Origin: Bradyrhizobium sp. CCBAU 51627
GTDB lineage: Bacteria > Pseudomonadota > Alphaproteobacteria > Rhizobiales > Xanthobacteraceae
Assembly: GCF_028128765.1 (NCBI RefSeq)
Contig: NZ_LBJG01000085.1
Span: forward strand, 62,001-126,000
Length of the DNA: 64,000 bases
Direction: 5' to 3'
The notes below the pieces were generated by a model. The model was not told the DNA's origin, made no database searches, and saw only the letters and a program-made list of their open reading frames with translations. Every line of letters begins with the position of its first letter. Positions within the stretch are counted from its first letter, which is position 1. Of the stretch, positions 35,969-45,180 are shown one piece after another. The position numbers were made by a program, and so were the translations under genes.

Positions 35969-36967
35969 ATGACGACCGCCGCGATGTCCAAAGTTGAGGA
36001 AGTTTCCGGTTTGCCCGACATGAAGGTGTCGGTGCGCCAGGTGTTCGGGATCGACAGCGATCTCGAGGTGCCGGCCTATTCCGAAGTCGATCCTCACGTT
36101 CCTGAAGTCGATTCCGACTACCGCTTCGACCGCGCCACCACGCTCGCCATTCTCGCCGGCTTCGCCAAGAACCGCCGCGTCATGGTGACCGGCTATCACG
36201 GCACCGGCAAATCCACCCATATCGAGCAGGTCGCCGCCCGCCTGAACTGGCCCTGCGTGCGCGTCAACCTCGACAGCCACATCAGCCGTATCGACCTCGT
36301 CGGCAAGGATTCCATCGTGGTCCGCGACGGCAAGCAGGTCACCGAATTCCGCGATGGCATCCTGCCCTGGGCGCTCCAGCACAACGTCGCGCTGGTGTTC
36401 GACGAATACGACGCCGGCCGCCCGGACGTGATGTTCGTGATCCAGCGCGTGCTGGAGGTCTCCGGCCGCCTGACGCTGCTCGACCAGAACAAGGTGATCA
36501 AGCCGCATCCGGCGTTCCGCCTGTTTGCGACCGCCAACACGGTCGGTCTCGGCGATACCTCGGGCCTCTATCACGGCACCCAGCAGATCAACCAGGGCCA
36601 GATGGACCGCTGGTCGATCGTCACCACGCTCAACTATCTCAGCCATGACGAGGAAGTTGAGATCGTGCTGGCCAAGGCCAAGCACTATCGCACCCAGGAA
36701 GGCCGCGACATCGTCAACAAGATGGTGCGTCTTGCCGATCTCACCCGCAACGCCTTCGCCAATGGCGATCTGTCGACGGTGATGAGCCCGCGCACGGTGA
36801 TCACCTGGGCGGAGAACTCCGACATCTTCGGCGATATCGGCTTCGCCTTCCGCGTCACCTTCCTCAACAAGTGCGACGAACTCGAGCGTCCCCTGGTCGC
36901 CGAGTTCTACCAGCGCTGCTTCAACGCGGAGCTGCCGGAATCGGCAGTCAACGTGGCGCTCAGCTAA
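35969..36967 (+). CDS. cobS: Cobaltochelatase subunit CobS
   Basis: An AAA+ ATPase of 332 residues that, with CobT and CobN, inserts cobalt into hydrogenobyrinate diamide in aerobic cobalamin synthesis. Walker A is GYHGTGKST near residue 75; Walker B is VALVFDEYDAG. The N-terminal PDMKVSVRQVFGIDSD is characteristic. The ATG at 35969 has GGAGG 4 nt upstream. cobT follows after 65 bp containing a small palindromic repeat. The 296 bp upstream to the DedA gene hold no gene. Confidence 0.96.
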   Translation: MTTAAMSKVEEVSGLPDMKVSVRQVFGIDSDLEVPAYSEVDPHVPEVDSDYRFDRATTLAILAGFAKNRRVMVTGYHGTGKSTHIEQVAARLNWPCVRVNLDSHISRIDLVGKDSIVVRDGKQVTEFRDGILPWALQHNVALVFDEYDAGRPDVMFVIQRVLEVSGRLTLLDQNKVIKPHPAFRLFATANTVGLGDTSGLYHGTQQINQGQMDRWSIVTTLNYLSHDEEVEIVLAKAKHYRTQEGRDIVNKMVRLADLTRNAFANGDLSTVMSPRTVITWAENSDIFGDIGFAFRVTFLNKCDELERPLVAEFYQRCFNAELPESAVNVALS

Positions 36968-36979
36968 AGTTCGAGATGT

Positions 36980-37022
36980 CGTCCCGCCCCCGTGCGCAAT
37001 TGCGCACTAGGCCGGGACGACG
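36980..37022. repeat. Dispersed palindromic repeat with GCGCAATTGCGC core
   Basis: The unit TCGTCCCGCC...GGCCGGGACGACGG surrounds the palindrome TGCGCAATTGCGCA. The core recurs in part at about 43467 (TGCGCAATTGCG) and at 49400 (GCGCGCAATTGCGCGC). It lies between cobS and cobT. Confidence 0.6.
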
Positions 37023-37032
37023 GTGAGATCAG

Positions 37033-38937
37033 ATGAGCACCACCTCCAACTCCAAATTCCGCAACACCAAGGAAGCCCCGACCGAGCCGTTCAAGCGCTC
37101 GGTCGCCTCCTGCCTGAAGGCGATCGCCAAGACGCCCGAGCTCGACGTCTCGTTCGCGGCGGAGCGTCCGGGCCTCGCGCCGGGCAAGGCGCGGCTGCCC
37201 GAGCCCGCGCGCAAGATGACCAAGCGCGATGCGGCGATCGTGCGCGGCCATGCCGATTCCATCGCGCTCAAGCTCGCCTGTCACGATCCCAAGGTGCACC
37301 GCAAGCTGATGCCGGGCAATCCGCAGGCGCGCGGCGTGTTCGAGGCGGTGGAGCAGGCGAGGGTCGAGGCGATCGGCGCGCGCCGCATGGCGGGCGTTGC
37401 CAAGAACCTCACCGCGATGCTCGACGACCATTTCCATCGCGGCAAGTTCGACGAGATCACCGACCGCGCCGACGCGCCGCTGGCCGATGCCCTGGCGATG
37501 CTGGTGCGCGAGCGCCTCACGGGCCTCGCCCCGCCCGCGGCTGCCAAGAAGATGGTCGATCTCTGGCGCCCGATCCTCGAAGACAAGATCGGCAAGCGGC
37601 TCGACCGGCTCGACGGCGTGGTCGAGGACCAGACCAGGTTCGGCGATGCCGTGCATGACCTCCTGACCGCGCTGGAGCTCGGTGACGAGCGCAGCGCCGA
37701 CAGCGAGGACAATGAAGACAACGACGAGAACCAGGACGGCGACAACGATCAGTCCGGCGCCGAGGGCTCGCCCGATTCCGACGCCGCGCAGGAGATGAGC
37801 GCCGACCAGGCGCAGGCCTCATCCGAGGAGATGAGCGAGAGCGCGATGGAAAGCGCGCAGGCCTCGACCTCGGACACCTTCGATGACGGCGAGCTCGGCG
37901 ACGACGAGACGCCGGGCGAGGCGACGCGTCCGAACCAGCACGGCAAGAACGAGCCGCGCGGGCCGGAATACCACGCCTTCGCGCCCAAATTCGACGAGGT
38001 CATCGCCGCCGAGGATCTCTGCGACCATGACGAGCTGGAGCGCCTGCGCGCCTATCTCGACAAGCAGCTCGCGCATCTGCAGGGCATCGTCGCCCGCCTC
38101 GCCAACCGCCTGCAGCGCCGGCTGATGGCGCAGCAGAACCGCGCCTGGGAGTTCGACCTCGAAGAGGGCATCCTCGATCCCGCGCGCCTGTCGCGCGTGG
38201 TCACCGATCCCTATCACCCGCTCTCCTTCATGCACGAGAAGGAGGCGACCTTCCGCGACACCGTGGTGACGCTGCTGCTCGACAATTCCGGCTCGATGCG
38301 GGGTCGGCCGATCACGGTCGCCGCCACCTGCGCCGACATCCTCGCACGCACGCTGGAGCGTTGCGGCGTCAAGGTCGAGATCCTGGGCTTCACCACGCGC
38401 GCCTGGAAGGGCGGGCAATCGCGCGAGGCGTGGCTGGCCGCCGGCAAGCCGGCCAATCCCGGCCGCCTCAACGATCTCCGCCACATCATCTACAAATCCG
38501 CCGACGCCCCCTGGCGTCGTGCGCGGAAAAATCTCGGCCTGATGATGCGCGAGGGGTTGCTGAAGGAGAACATCGACGGCGAGGCGCTCGACTGGGCGCA
38601 CAAGCGCCTGCTCGGCCGCCCCGAGCAGCGCAAGATCCTGATGATGATCTCTGACGGCGCCCCGGTCGACGATTCCACGCTGTCGGTCAATCCCGGCAAT
38701 TATCTCGAGCGGCATCTGCGCCACATCATCGAGGAGATCGAGACCCGCTCGCCGGTCGAGCTGATCGCGATCGGCATCGGCCATGACGTGACGCGCTACT
38801 ATCGCCGCGCGGTGACGATCGTCGATGCCGAGGAGCTCGGCGGCGCCATCACCGAGAAGCTCGCCGAACTGTTCAGCGAGACCAACACGGCGCCCACACA
38901 GCCGGCCAGTCGCCCGCGACGCAAATTGCATTCGTGA
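37033..38937 (+). CDS. cobT: Cobaltochelatase subunit CobT
   Basis: A 634-residue partner of CobS. An N-terminal helical domain is followed by a very acidic linker (about 217-300, rich in Asp, Glu, Ser and Gln). A C-terminal von Willebrand A domain has the metal-binding MIDAS motif DNSGSMRGRP near residue 417. The MKP and VELIAIGIGHDVTRYYRRAV regions are typical of CobT. The stop overlaps the GTG start of the next gene by 4 bp. Confidence 0.95.
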   Translation: MSTTSNSKFRNTKEAPTEPFKRSVASCLKAIAKTPELDVSFAAERPGLAPGKARLPEPARKMTKRDAAIVRGHADSIALKLACHDPKVHRKLMPGNPQARGVFEAVEQARVEAIGARRMAGVAKNLTAMLDDHFHRGKFDEITDRADAPLADALAMLVRERLTGLAPPAAAKKMVDLWRPILEDKIGKRLDRLDGVVEDQTRFGDAVHDLLTALELGDERSADSEDNEDNDENQDGDNDQSGAEGSPDSDAAQEMSADQAQASSEEMSESAMESAQASTSDTFDDGELGDDETPGEATRPNQHGKNEPRGPEYHAFAPKFDEVIAAEDLCDHDELERLRAYLDKQLAHLQGIVARLANRLQRRLMAQQNRAWEFDLEEGILDPARLSRVVTDPYHPLSFMHEKEATFRDTVVTLLLDNSGSMRGRPITVAATCADILARTLERCGVKVEILGFTTRAWKGGQSREAWLAAGKPANPGRLNDLRHIIYKSADAPWRRARKNLGLMMREGLLKENIDGEALDWAHKRLLGRPEQRKILMMISDGAPVDDSTLSVNPGNYLERHLRHIIEEIETRSPVELIAIGIGHDVTRYYRRAVTIVDAEELGGAITEKLAELFSETNTAPTQPASRPRRKLHS

Positions 38938-40004
38938 GCACCCATCAATCCCGCCGCAGCTTCATCGGCCACGCGGCGGCGGGATTTTCCACTCTCGCTC
39001 TGTCTCGCCATGCGCACGCGCAGGCCGCGCCAGGTCAGGCGCTGCCCGAGCATGCCGTCACCGCGCCCGTCGGCATCGAGGTCAACGCGCGGCAAATTCC
39101 GTTCTTCGAGCCGCGCGACCGCGCCCGCGTGCGCTTCGGCGCCCTGCAATATCGCAGCGGCCTCGTCCTGACCTCGCCGCATCGCGGTTTCGGCGGCCTG
39201 TCCGGCTTCCGCTTTCTCGACACGACGGGCGAACGCTTCCTCGCGCTGTCTGATCAAGGCAGCTGGTTCACCGGCCGCATCCGCTACGCGGGCGGCAAGA
39301 TGACCGGGCTCGACGATGTCGAGGCCGCGCCGATGCTGAACAGCGAGGGACGGCCGATCACGGAGAAGCGACTCTGGTACGACACCGAGTCGCTCGCGCG
39401 CGACGGCTCGACTGTCTATGTCGGGCTCGAGCGCGTCAACCAGATCATGCGCTTCGATTTCGCACGCGGCGGCACCAGCGCCCGCGGCGAGGTGCTGCCG
39501 ACGCCGTCAGCCTTGCGCAAGCTGCCCTATAACAAGGGGCTCGAGGCGCTGGTGTTCGTGCCCCGGGACATGAAGGGCCAGCCGCTCGCGGGCACGCTGA
39601 TCGCGATGTCGGAAGGCGGCTTTGATGCCGACGGCAATCTGATCGGCTTTTTGATCGGCGGCCCCTCGCCGGGCCAGTTCAGCGTCAGGCGCACGGACAA
39701 GCAGTTCATCAGCGATGCCGTGCTGCTGCCGGCGGGTGAGCTCCTGATCCTCGAACGCAAATTCTCCTGGTTCACCGGCATCAATATCCGCATCCGGTCG
39801 ATCCCGCTGAGATCGATCGCGCCGGGCGCAGTGGTCGATGGGCCCGTGCTGTTCGAGGCCGATCTCGGCCACGAGGTCGACAACATGGAAGGCATCGACG
39901 CCCACGTCACGGCCGAGGGCGAGACCGTGCTGACGCTGGTCTCGGACGACAATTTCTCGATGCTCCAACGTACGCTGCTGCTGCAGTTCACGCTTGCAGA
40001 CTGA
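38934..40004 (+). CDS. Tat-exported esterase-like/phytase-like beta-propeller protein
   Basis: A 356-residue protein of the 'esterase-like activity of phytase' family. The GTG start overlaps the cobT stop. The N-terminus has a twin-arginine signal (SRRSFIGHAAAGFSTLALS) cut near AHAQA. The mature part shows GFGGLSGFRFLD, FLALSDQGSWF, YVGLERVNQIMRFDF and NKGLEALVF, typical blades of this periplasmic family. Phosphomonoester or carboxyl-ester hydrolysis is expected, but the substrate is unknown. Its coupling to cobT is close but no functional link is known. Confidence 0.85.
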   Translation: MSTHQSRRSFIGHAAAGFSTLALSRHAHAQAAPGQALPEHAVTAPVGIEVNARQIPFFEPRDRARVRFGALQYRSGLVLTSPHRGFGGLSGFRFLDTTGERFLALSDQGSWFTGRIRYAGGKMTGLDDVEAAPMLNSEGRPITEKRLWYDTESLARDGSTVYVGLERVNQIMRFDFARGGTSARGEVLPTPSALRKLPYNKGLEALVFVPRDMKGQPLAGTLIAMSEGGFDADGNLIGFLIGGPSPGQFSVRRTDKQFISDAVLLPAGELLILERKFSWFTGINIRIRSIPLRSIAPGAVVDGPVLFEADLGHEVDNMEGIDAHVTAEGETVLTLVSDDNFSMLQRTLLLQFTLAD

Positions 40005-40140
40005 TGTGTCCCGGACGCGGCGCGGCATGAAATGACGCGACGCTGAGCCGGACCCAGGGTCGCGCGCGCCGTTTCGCTTGGGCCCCCGGCTCAGCAGCGC
40101 ATCGCCAAGGAGGCGCTGCGCTGCGTCCGGGGCACGACGT
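40005..40140. repeat. Dispersed intergenic palindromic repeat, family A, copy 4
   Basis: It opens with GTGTCCCGGACGCGGCG and closes with GCTGCGTCCGGGGCACG, with inner hairpins around the GAGCCGG/CCGGCTC pair. It fills the gap to the next gene. Confidence 0.7.
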
Positions 40141-40162
40141 CGTTGAACGCACCCGCAGTCCC

Positions 40163-40870
40163 TTGCGACACATCATCATGCTGCTCCGCCGCGCCATTCT
40201 CGCGCTTGCCATCACGCTGTCCGCCCTCTCGCAGGCGCACGCCACGGCCGAGCACACCTATGAGAAGGGCGAGTACGGCATCGTCGCCGGCGGCTGGGCG
40301 CCGAACAAGCACCTCGCCATCGCCGTCCATGGCGAGGGCGAGGGCGCACATGACAAATTCCACGCCTATCTGATGGCGGAGCCCAGCCATGTCAGGCTGG
40401 ACGTGCTCGATGACATCAGCCACGAGAACAATCTCGATACCGCGCCCGACGCCTATTACGCGAGCTGGTCGCCCGACTCGCATTACGTCGCGATCGCCTT
40501 CCGCACCGAGCGTCACATCATGACGCTGAACATCTATGCGATCGAGGGCATCCACGCGCGGCTGCTCGCGACGCCCGACCTGTTTCGCAAGGCGGCCGGC
40601 CGCACCGTCGTCGTCAAGACCGACGGCGACATGCGCACCTATGTCCCCAGCGTGACCTGGCGGGGGCCGCGCAGCTACGAGCTGAACGACTACCGTCTGT
40701 TCGTGGAGAAGGACAGGACGCTGGCCGACAAGCTCGACGATCTCGGCCACCTGAGCAAGATGGACGACGGCCGCTATACAATCGAGTTCTCCGCCCACGC
40801 CATCATCACGCTCGACCGCAGGAACCGCAACCATATCGGCCGGTTGCGGCGCGGGGGTTTCGAGCTGTAG
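40163..40870 (+). CDS. Secreted protein of unknown function
   Basis: A 235-residue protein with a signal peptide (hydrophobic run AILALAITLSALS, cut near AHATAEH). A second ATG at 40178 gives a more standard signal. The mature part includes the repeat-like pieces GIVAGGWAPNKHLAIAVHG and ASWSPDSHYVAIAFRT, which resemble WD40/TolB-type beta-propeller strands. I do not recognise a specific family. It follows the phytase-like gene and may be cotranscribed. Confidence 0.75.
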   Translation: MRHIIMLLRRAILALAITLSALSQAHATAEHTYEKGEYGIVAGGWAPNKHLAIAVHGEGEGAHDKFHAYLMAEPSHVRLDVLDDISHENNLDTAPDAYYASWSPDSHYVAIAFRTERHIMTLNIYAIEGIHARLLATPDLFRKAAGRTVVVKTDGDMRTYVPSVTWRGPRSYELNDYRLFVEKDRTLADKLDDLGHLSKMDDGRYTIEFSAHAIITLDRRNRNHIGRLRRGGFEL

Positions 40871-41011
40871 CGGCCGTTCCCGGCCTGCGATCAAATGACG
40901 GGCGCAATGCATCCGCGACGCGGTGCCATGCTCCGTGCGCACCTCGCAATTCGCGCTTGCCCCACTAAACTTCATGCAATCGCTTCCATCCCTCCCGTCC
41001 GGATTTCCTGC

Positions 41012-42124
41012 ATGAGCGTCCTGTTTTCCCCGATCAAGCTGCGCGGCCTCACCCTGAAGAACCGCGTGGTGGTGTCGCCGATGTGCCAGTATTCGGCCGA
41101 GGACGGCGTTCCCACCGACTGGCACTTCACCCACATCAACAATCTGGCGCTGTCGGGCGCCGCGATGTTCTGCATCGAGGCGACCCATGTCGAGGCGATC
41201 GGCCGCATCACGGCGGGCTGCCTCGGCCTCTACAGCGATGCCTCCGAAGCCGCGCTGAAGCAGATCCTCGCCTCGGTGCGCAAGCATTCCTCCACGGCGA
41301 TCGCGATGCAGCTCGCCCATGCCGGCCGCAAGGCCTCGAGCGCGCGGCCCTGGGACGGCGGCCAGCTCATCCCGCCGGGCGCAGGCGGCTGGCAGGCCGT
41401 GGCGCCCTCGGCGATCCCGCACAAGGAAGGCGAGGCCGCGCCAACAGCGCTCGATGCCGCCGGCTTGAAACGCATCCGCGAGGCTTTTGTTGACGCTGCG
41501 AAGCGCGCGGAGCGCATCGGCATCGATGCGATCGAGCTGCACGGCGCGCACGGCTATCTCCTGCATCAATTCCTGTCGCCGATCTCCAACAAGCGCACCG
41601 ACGAATATGGCGGCAGCCTGCACAACCGCATGCGCTTTCCGCTCGAAGTGTACGACGCGGTGCGCGCGGTGTTCCCGCACGACAAGCCGGTCGGCATGCG
41701 CGTGTCGTCGACCGATTGGGTCGAAGGCGGCTGGGACCTGGCGCAGACCATCGAATTCGCGAGCGCCTTGAAGGCGCGCGGCATCGACTGGATCGATGCC
41801 TCCTCCGGTGGCGTCTCGCCGCTGCAGAAGATCGCGCTCGGCCCCGGCTATCAGGTGCAGTTCGCCGAGGCCATCAAGCGCGAGACCGGTCTGCCGACCA
41901 TGGCGGTCGGCCTGATCACCGAGCCGAAGCAGGCGGAGGAGATCGTCGCCTCAGGGAAGGCCGACATGGTCGCGCTCGCCCGCGGCATGCTCTACGACCC
42001 CCGTTGGGGCTGGCACGCCGCCGCCGAACTCGGCGGCGAAGTCGAGGCCCCGCCGCAATACTGGCGCTCGCAGCCCTCCACGCAGAAGGCGCTGTTCGGC
42101 AAGACGACGTTCGGGGCGAGGTGA
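41012..42124 (+). CDS. NADH:flavin oxidoreductase (Old Yellow Enzyme, YqjM type)
   Basis: A 370-residue FMN-dependent ene-reductase. The N-terminus LFSPIKLRGLTLKNRVVVSP followed by MCQYSAEDG is typical of the thermophilic-like/YqjM class, with the Cys that tunes the flavin. Also visible are AMQLAHAGRKAS, ELHGAHGYLLHQFLSP with the substrate-binding His pair, and RVSSTDWVEGGWD. It probably reduces activated C=C bonds. The ATG at 41012 gives the canonical start; upstream in-frame codons are not needed. Confidence 0.92.
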   Translation: MSVLFSPIKLRGLTLKNRVVVSPMCQYSAEDGVPTDWHFTHINNLALSGAAMFCIEATHVEAIGRITAGCLGLYSDASEAALKQILASVRKHSSTAIAMQLAHAGRKASSARPWDGGQLIPPGAGGWQAVAPSAIPHKEGEAAPTALDAAGLKRIREAFVDAAKRAERIGIDAIELHGAHGYLLHQFLSPISNKRTDEYGGSLHNRMRFPLEVYDAVRAVFPHDKPVGMRVSSTDWVEGGWDLAQTIEFASALKARGIDWIDASSGGVSPLQKIALGPGYQVQFAEAIKRETGLPTMAVGLITEPKQAEEIVASGKADMVALARGMLYDPRWGWHAAAELGGEVEAPPQYWRSQPSTQKALFGKTTFGAR

Positions 42125-42185
42125 GGAGACAGGCGTGAGGCTGCACGTGTGATGCGAGTGTGGTGCGGTGCCCGTCCCACAAACT

Positions 42186-42264
42186 CGTCATTGTGAGCGC
42201 AGCGAAGCAATCCAGGCTGCCCACCGCGGAAGACTCTGGATTGCTTCGCTGCGCTCGCATGACG
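42186..42264. repeat. Dispersed palindromic repeat, family C, copy 1
   Basis: Outer arms CGTCATTGTGAGCGCAGCGA and CGCTGCGCTCGCATGACG pair, with GAAGCAATCCAG/CTGGATTGCTTC inside. It is related to the two tandem copies at 43530-43741. The rest of the 42125-42410 gap shows nothing else. Confidence 0.75.
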
Positions 42265-42410
42265 GCGGGGAAACGACACGCTCGGGGCGCGTCCGGCGAC
42301 ATCGGGGGCAACAACCGCCCCCACCTCCCCCCTCCGTATCTCTCCCAAGCTTCCACTCTCCGCAAAACCGGCCTAACCTCGTCGCAGCTCAACGCCAGCC
42401 GAGGTGCGCC

Positions 42411-42821
42411 ATGCGTTATCCCGTCCGCAAAGCTGCCCACATCTTCGAGCGCGTCGGTCTCGCGGTGGCGGGCGCGGCGTGCGGACTGTTCGTCGGCGCC
42501 GACGTCGGCTCGGCGATTCCCCAGCTCACCACGCAAGGCTTTCTGCTGCTGATGATGCTGCTCGGCGGCATCGGCTTCTATCTCGGCATCGACACGCCGC
42601 AGATGCCGTTCGACGACGCGCACAGCCATATCGACGCCGCGGAGTTCCTGAGCTCCGCCGGCACCCTGTTCGCCACCGTCATCGCGTTCGTCTCGGTCGC
42701 CGTCATCGTGCTGCGGCTCGAGCCGCATATCGGCTGGACCTGGTTCACCCTGTCCGTGTGGATCGCCGGCGTCGCCATGCAGATCATCGCGGGCGCGAAG
42801 GCCCGGATGCGCAAGGCGTAG
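42411..42821 (+). CDS. Small integral membrane protein of unknown function
   Basis: A 136-residue protein with four predicted membrane helices (about 16-36, 43-60, 80-100 and 107-126). A polar loop in the middle reads DTPQMPFDDAHSHIDAAEFL. The ATG at 42411 follows GAGGTG at good distance. I do not recognise a family. It stands alone between repeat clusters. Confidence 0.75.
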   Translation: MRYPVRKAAHIFERVGLAVAGAACGLFVGADVGSAIPQLTTQGFLLLMMLLGGIGFYLGIDTPQMPFDDAHSHIDAAEFLSSAGTLFATVIAFVSVAVIVLRLEPHIGWTWFTLSVWIAGVAMQIIAGAKARMRKA

Positions 42822-42869
42822 GATTGTAGTTGTTGAGTACGGTCGTGCCGCAAGCACAACTGCGTTCCC

Positions 42870-42997
42870 GCCCCCCTTGTGGGATAGGGCTAGGGAGAGG
42901 GGTACCACACGACGTGCGCTCTCCTATCAAGCGAGATTCCGTTGCCGCCAATCGGCACCATTTGCTGGGCACCCCTCTCCCCAACCCCCAAGGGGGG
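42870..42997. repeat. Imperfect inverted repeat
   Basis: The arms CCCCCCTTGTGGGATAGGGC... (42870-42903) and ...CCCAACCCCCAAGGGGGGAG (42970-42997) are complementary with small insertions. It lies between the small membrane-protein gene and the convergent PilZ gene. Confidence 0.55.
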
Positions 42998-43071
42998 AGG
43001 GAGCCGAGCGGAGCGCTGGGGCTACGTCTCTCGGCTCACGATGATGAAAGTTCGTCCCGCGACCGCACCCC

Positions 43072-43323
43072 TCAAAACACCACGCCCACCCGCGTGCCGC
43101 GCTTCCAGGCGATGCGGCAGCGTTTCTTGGTGTTGACGTGCAAGAGCTCGAAGCGATCGGGGATCTTCACCTGCCCGCCGAGATCGACGCAGGCCCCGCC
43201 GGGCGAGTAGTCGATCAGCGTGCAGGGGATGACAGGCGCGCGCGGGTCGGTGATGATCTTGGCCTGGCGGGACACCAGGCCCGATGGTTTCACGCGGGCA
43301 AACTTTCGCGGATACTGCGGCAC
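43072..43323 (-). CDS. PilZ domain protein
   Basis: An 83-residue stand-alone PilZ domain, a likely cyclic-di-GMP receptor. The N-terminal RKFAR (R-x3-R) and the DYSPGG loop ((D/N)-x-S-x-x-G) are the two ligand-binding motifs. The protein then runs to KKRCRIAWKRGTRVGVVF, a typical final strand. It starts with GTG preceded by GGAGGA. The target process (motility, exopolysaccharide or other) is not shown by its neighbours. Confidence 0.85.
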   Translation of the reverse strand: MPQYPRKFARVKPSGLVSRQAKIITDPRAPVIPCTLIDYSPGGACVDLGGQVKIPDRFELLHVNTKKRCRIAWKRGTRVGVVF

Positions 43324-43515
43324 GTCTCCTCCACTCCGCTGGTCTTTCCTCGCGGTCGGATTCCCATCCTGGACACGAAGGTGATGCGATCACGCTAAAG
43401 CGGGCTGGAGAATTTTAATGAAAAGTAGCGGCGGGTGGAGAAAGCGGCGGTAACGGGGTGGGGGTGCGCAATTGCGTACCAGGCCAGGACGACGCTGGTC
43501 GTGTGGCGCGAGCCT

Positions 43516-43763
43516 GCCGCCTCACTCTCCGTCATTGCGAGGAGCCCTTGCGACGAAGCAATCCAGAATCCCTCCGCGGAAAGACTCTGGATTGCTTCGC
43601 TGCGCTCGCAATGACGCGTGGAGAGATCACCGCTCCGCCCGCCGCCTCACTCTCCGTCATTGCGAGGAGCCCTTGCGACGAGGCAATCCAGAATCCCTCC
43701 GCGGAAAGACTCGGGATTGCTTCGCTGCGCTCGCAATGACGCGTGGAGAGATCACCGCTCCGC
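43516..43763. repeat. 125-bp tandem duplication of family C repeats
   Basis: Two units (43516-43640 and 43641-43763) are identical except for about two bases plus the edge. Each contains one family C palindrome (43530-43616 and 43655-43741) beginning CGTCATTGCGAGGAG and ending CGCTCGCAATGACG, plus the spacer GCGTGGAGAGATCACCGC. The 43324-43773 gap holds no gene; a GCGCAATTGCG repeat lies at about 43460-43500. Confidence 0.9.
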
Positions 43764-43773
43764 ACACCACCCC

Positions 43774-45108
43774 TCACGCTCCCTCCATCACCCCGTCCCG
43801 CTCCCCGTCCGCCAAATCCACCACCGGCGGCACCGGCATCGGCACCGTCACGTACTCCTTCGGCATGTTCACCGGCCGGTATGTCGCGTCCACCGCCATC
43901 CGCTTCAACACGCTCTCATGCACATGCGCGCCTTCGGGGATGACGCGCGGCTCGCAATCGGGGATGTACCAGCCCCAAAACACCTTCCGCTCAGGCCACT
44001 CCTTGTACGTCGCGCGCTTCGGCACATATTCCAGCACGCGCCAGGCCGCGCTCATCGAATCGTGCAAGCCGCCCGCCTTGCCGGTGTAGGCAGGCTCGAC
44101 ATATTTGAACGGCGAGTTCTTGCGCTGGACGCCCCAGGCGAGCTGCTTCACGGTCGCCGGGTTGAAGTGCAGGCCAGCCTTCGTCGCCTCCTCGATCATC
44201 CAGATCAGCGGATATTTCGACTCGCCGCTCTCGGTCTCCGGATAGCCGCCGCCGACGTCGCAATGCACGCCGGCGAACCACACCTGCAGGATGTCCTGCG
44301 GCACCTTCTTCTCATCTCGCACATAGCGGTTGCTCCAATACTCCTGCGGCTCCTCATACTCTTTCAGGCGGAACATGCAGCGCCGCTCGTCGATCGCGAT
44401 CGCCTGGCGGAAGATGTTGACGCTCGGATTGCGCAGCGTGAAGGCGAGCTCCTCCAGGCTGAACACCAGGACAAACACGTCGCGCCGCGGCACGATCACG
44501 CTCGCCACACTGTCCCAGACGCCGATGAAGTGGATGGTCGGCCAGCGCGTCGAGGTGATGCGCGCGAACTGCGCGGCGAGGTCGAATGCGTCCTTCGGCA
44601 GCGGCCCCTGGTCGTCGACGACGACGTCCTTGATGTCCTCGATGTCGTTGCCGCGCCCGGTGCCGGAATATTGCTTGTAGGCGATGAGGCCCGAGCCTGC
44701 GAGGTTCGCCTGCTCCGGCGAGATCAGGCCGACCTTGTGGATCAGCCCCGCCAGCACGCGCACCGTGTAGGCCCCGCGCGAGAAGCCGAACAGGTAGATC
44801 TTGTCGCCGGGCGCATAATGCTCGACCAGGAAGCAATAGGCCGCCAGCACGTTGTCATCGAGCCCGTAGCCGGTGGCGAGCCCCAGCACCGTCTTGATGT
44901 TGGCCTTCCACCTGTTCCAGGTCGACGGCTCCGTCACCGTGCCGACCCCGGGATCGTAAAACACCATCTGCCGCGGCTGCGTCTTCTCGGTCTTGCGCAG
45001 GCAGCGATAGAGCTTCAGGACGTTGGAGATGTTCTCCGAAATCTCGTTGCCGGTGCCGTCACAGCAGATGACGAGGTTTTTGCCGGCGGGGTTGGCCGAA
45101 TGCTCCAT
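43774..45108 (-). CDS. DUF2235 hydrolase (Tle1-like phospholipase domain)
   Basis: A 444-residue alpha/beta hydrolase. The N-terminal NLVICCDGTGNEISENISNV is the DUF2235 hallmark. The nucleophile elbow is FGFSRGAYTVR (Gly-Phe-Ser-Arg-Gly) near residue 110, and FIGVWDSVAS and HCDVGGGYPE supply the acid and base regions. T6SS effectors of the Tle1 class share this domain, but no vgrG, PAAR, tss or immunity gene is visible here. It may instead be a housekeeping or defence-associated lipase. No signal peptide is seen. The ietS-like gene ends 73 bp upstream on the same strand. Confidence 0.83.
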   Translation of the reverse strand: MEHSANPAGKNLVICCDGTGNEISENISNVLKLYRCLRKTEKTQPRQMVFYDPGVGTVTEPSTWNRWKANIKTVLGLATGYGLDDNVLAAYCFLVEHYAPGDKIYLFGFSRGAYTVRVLAGLIHKVGLISPEQANLAGSGLIAYKQYSGTGRGNDIEDIKDVVVDDQGPLPKDAFDLAAQFARITSTRWPTIHFIGVWDSVASVIVPRRDVFVLVFSLEELAFTLRNPSVNIFRQAIAIDERRCMFRLKEYEEPQEYWSNRYVRDEKKVPQDILQVWFAGVHCDVGGGYPETESGESKYPLIWMIEEATKAGLHFNPATVKQLAWGVQRKNSPFKYVEPAYTGKAGGLHDSMSAAWRVLEYVPKRATYKEWPERKVFWGWYIPDCEPRVIPEGAHVHESVLKRMAVDATYRPVNMPKEYVTVPMPVPPVVDLADGERDGVMEGA

Positions 45109-45180
45109 GGGATGCGCCTCCGGGTGATGCTACCGGGGCGAGTATAGCGGAAAATGAATCCGCTCGGCGGAAATCATTTG

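Noticed and set aside
43516..43763. Tandem repeats considered as a CRISPR array
   Set aside because: There are only two units of 125 bp, without short repeats and unique spacers, and no cas genes nearby.
43774..45108. DUF2235 gene taken as proof of a T6SS locus
   Set aside because: No structural T6SS gene, VgrG, PAAR or immunity gene lies in the window.
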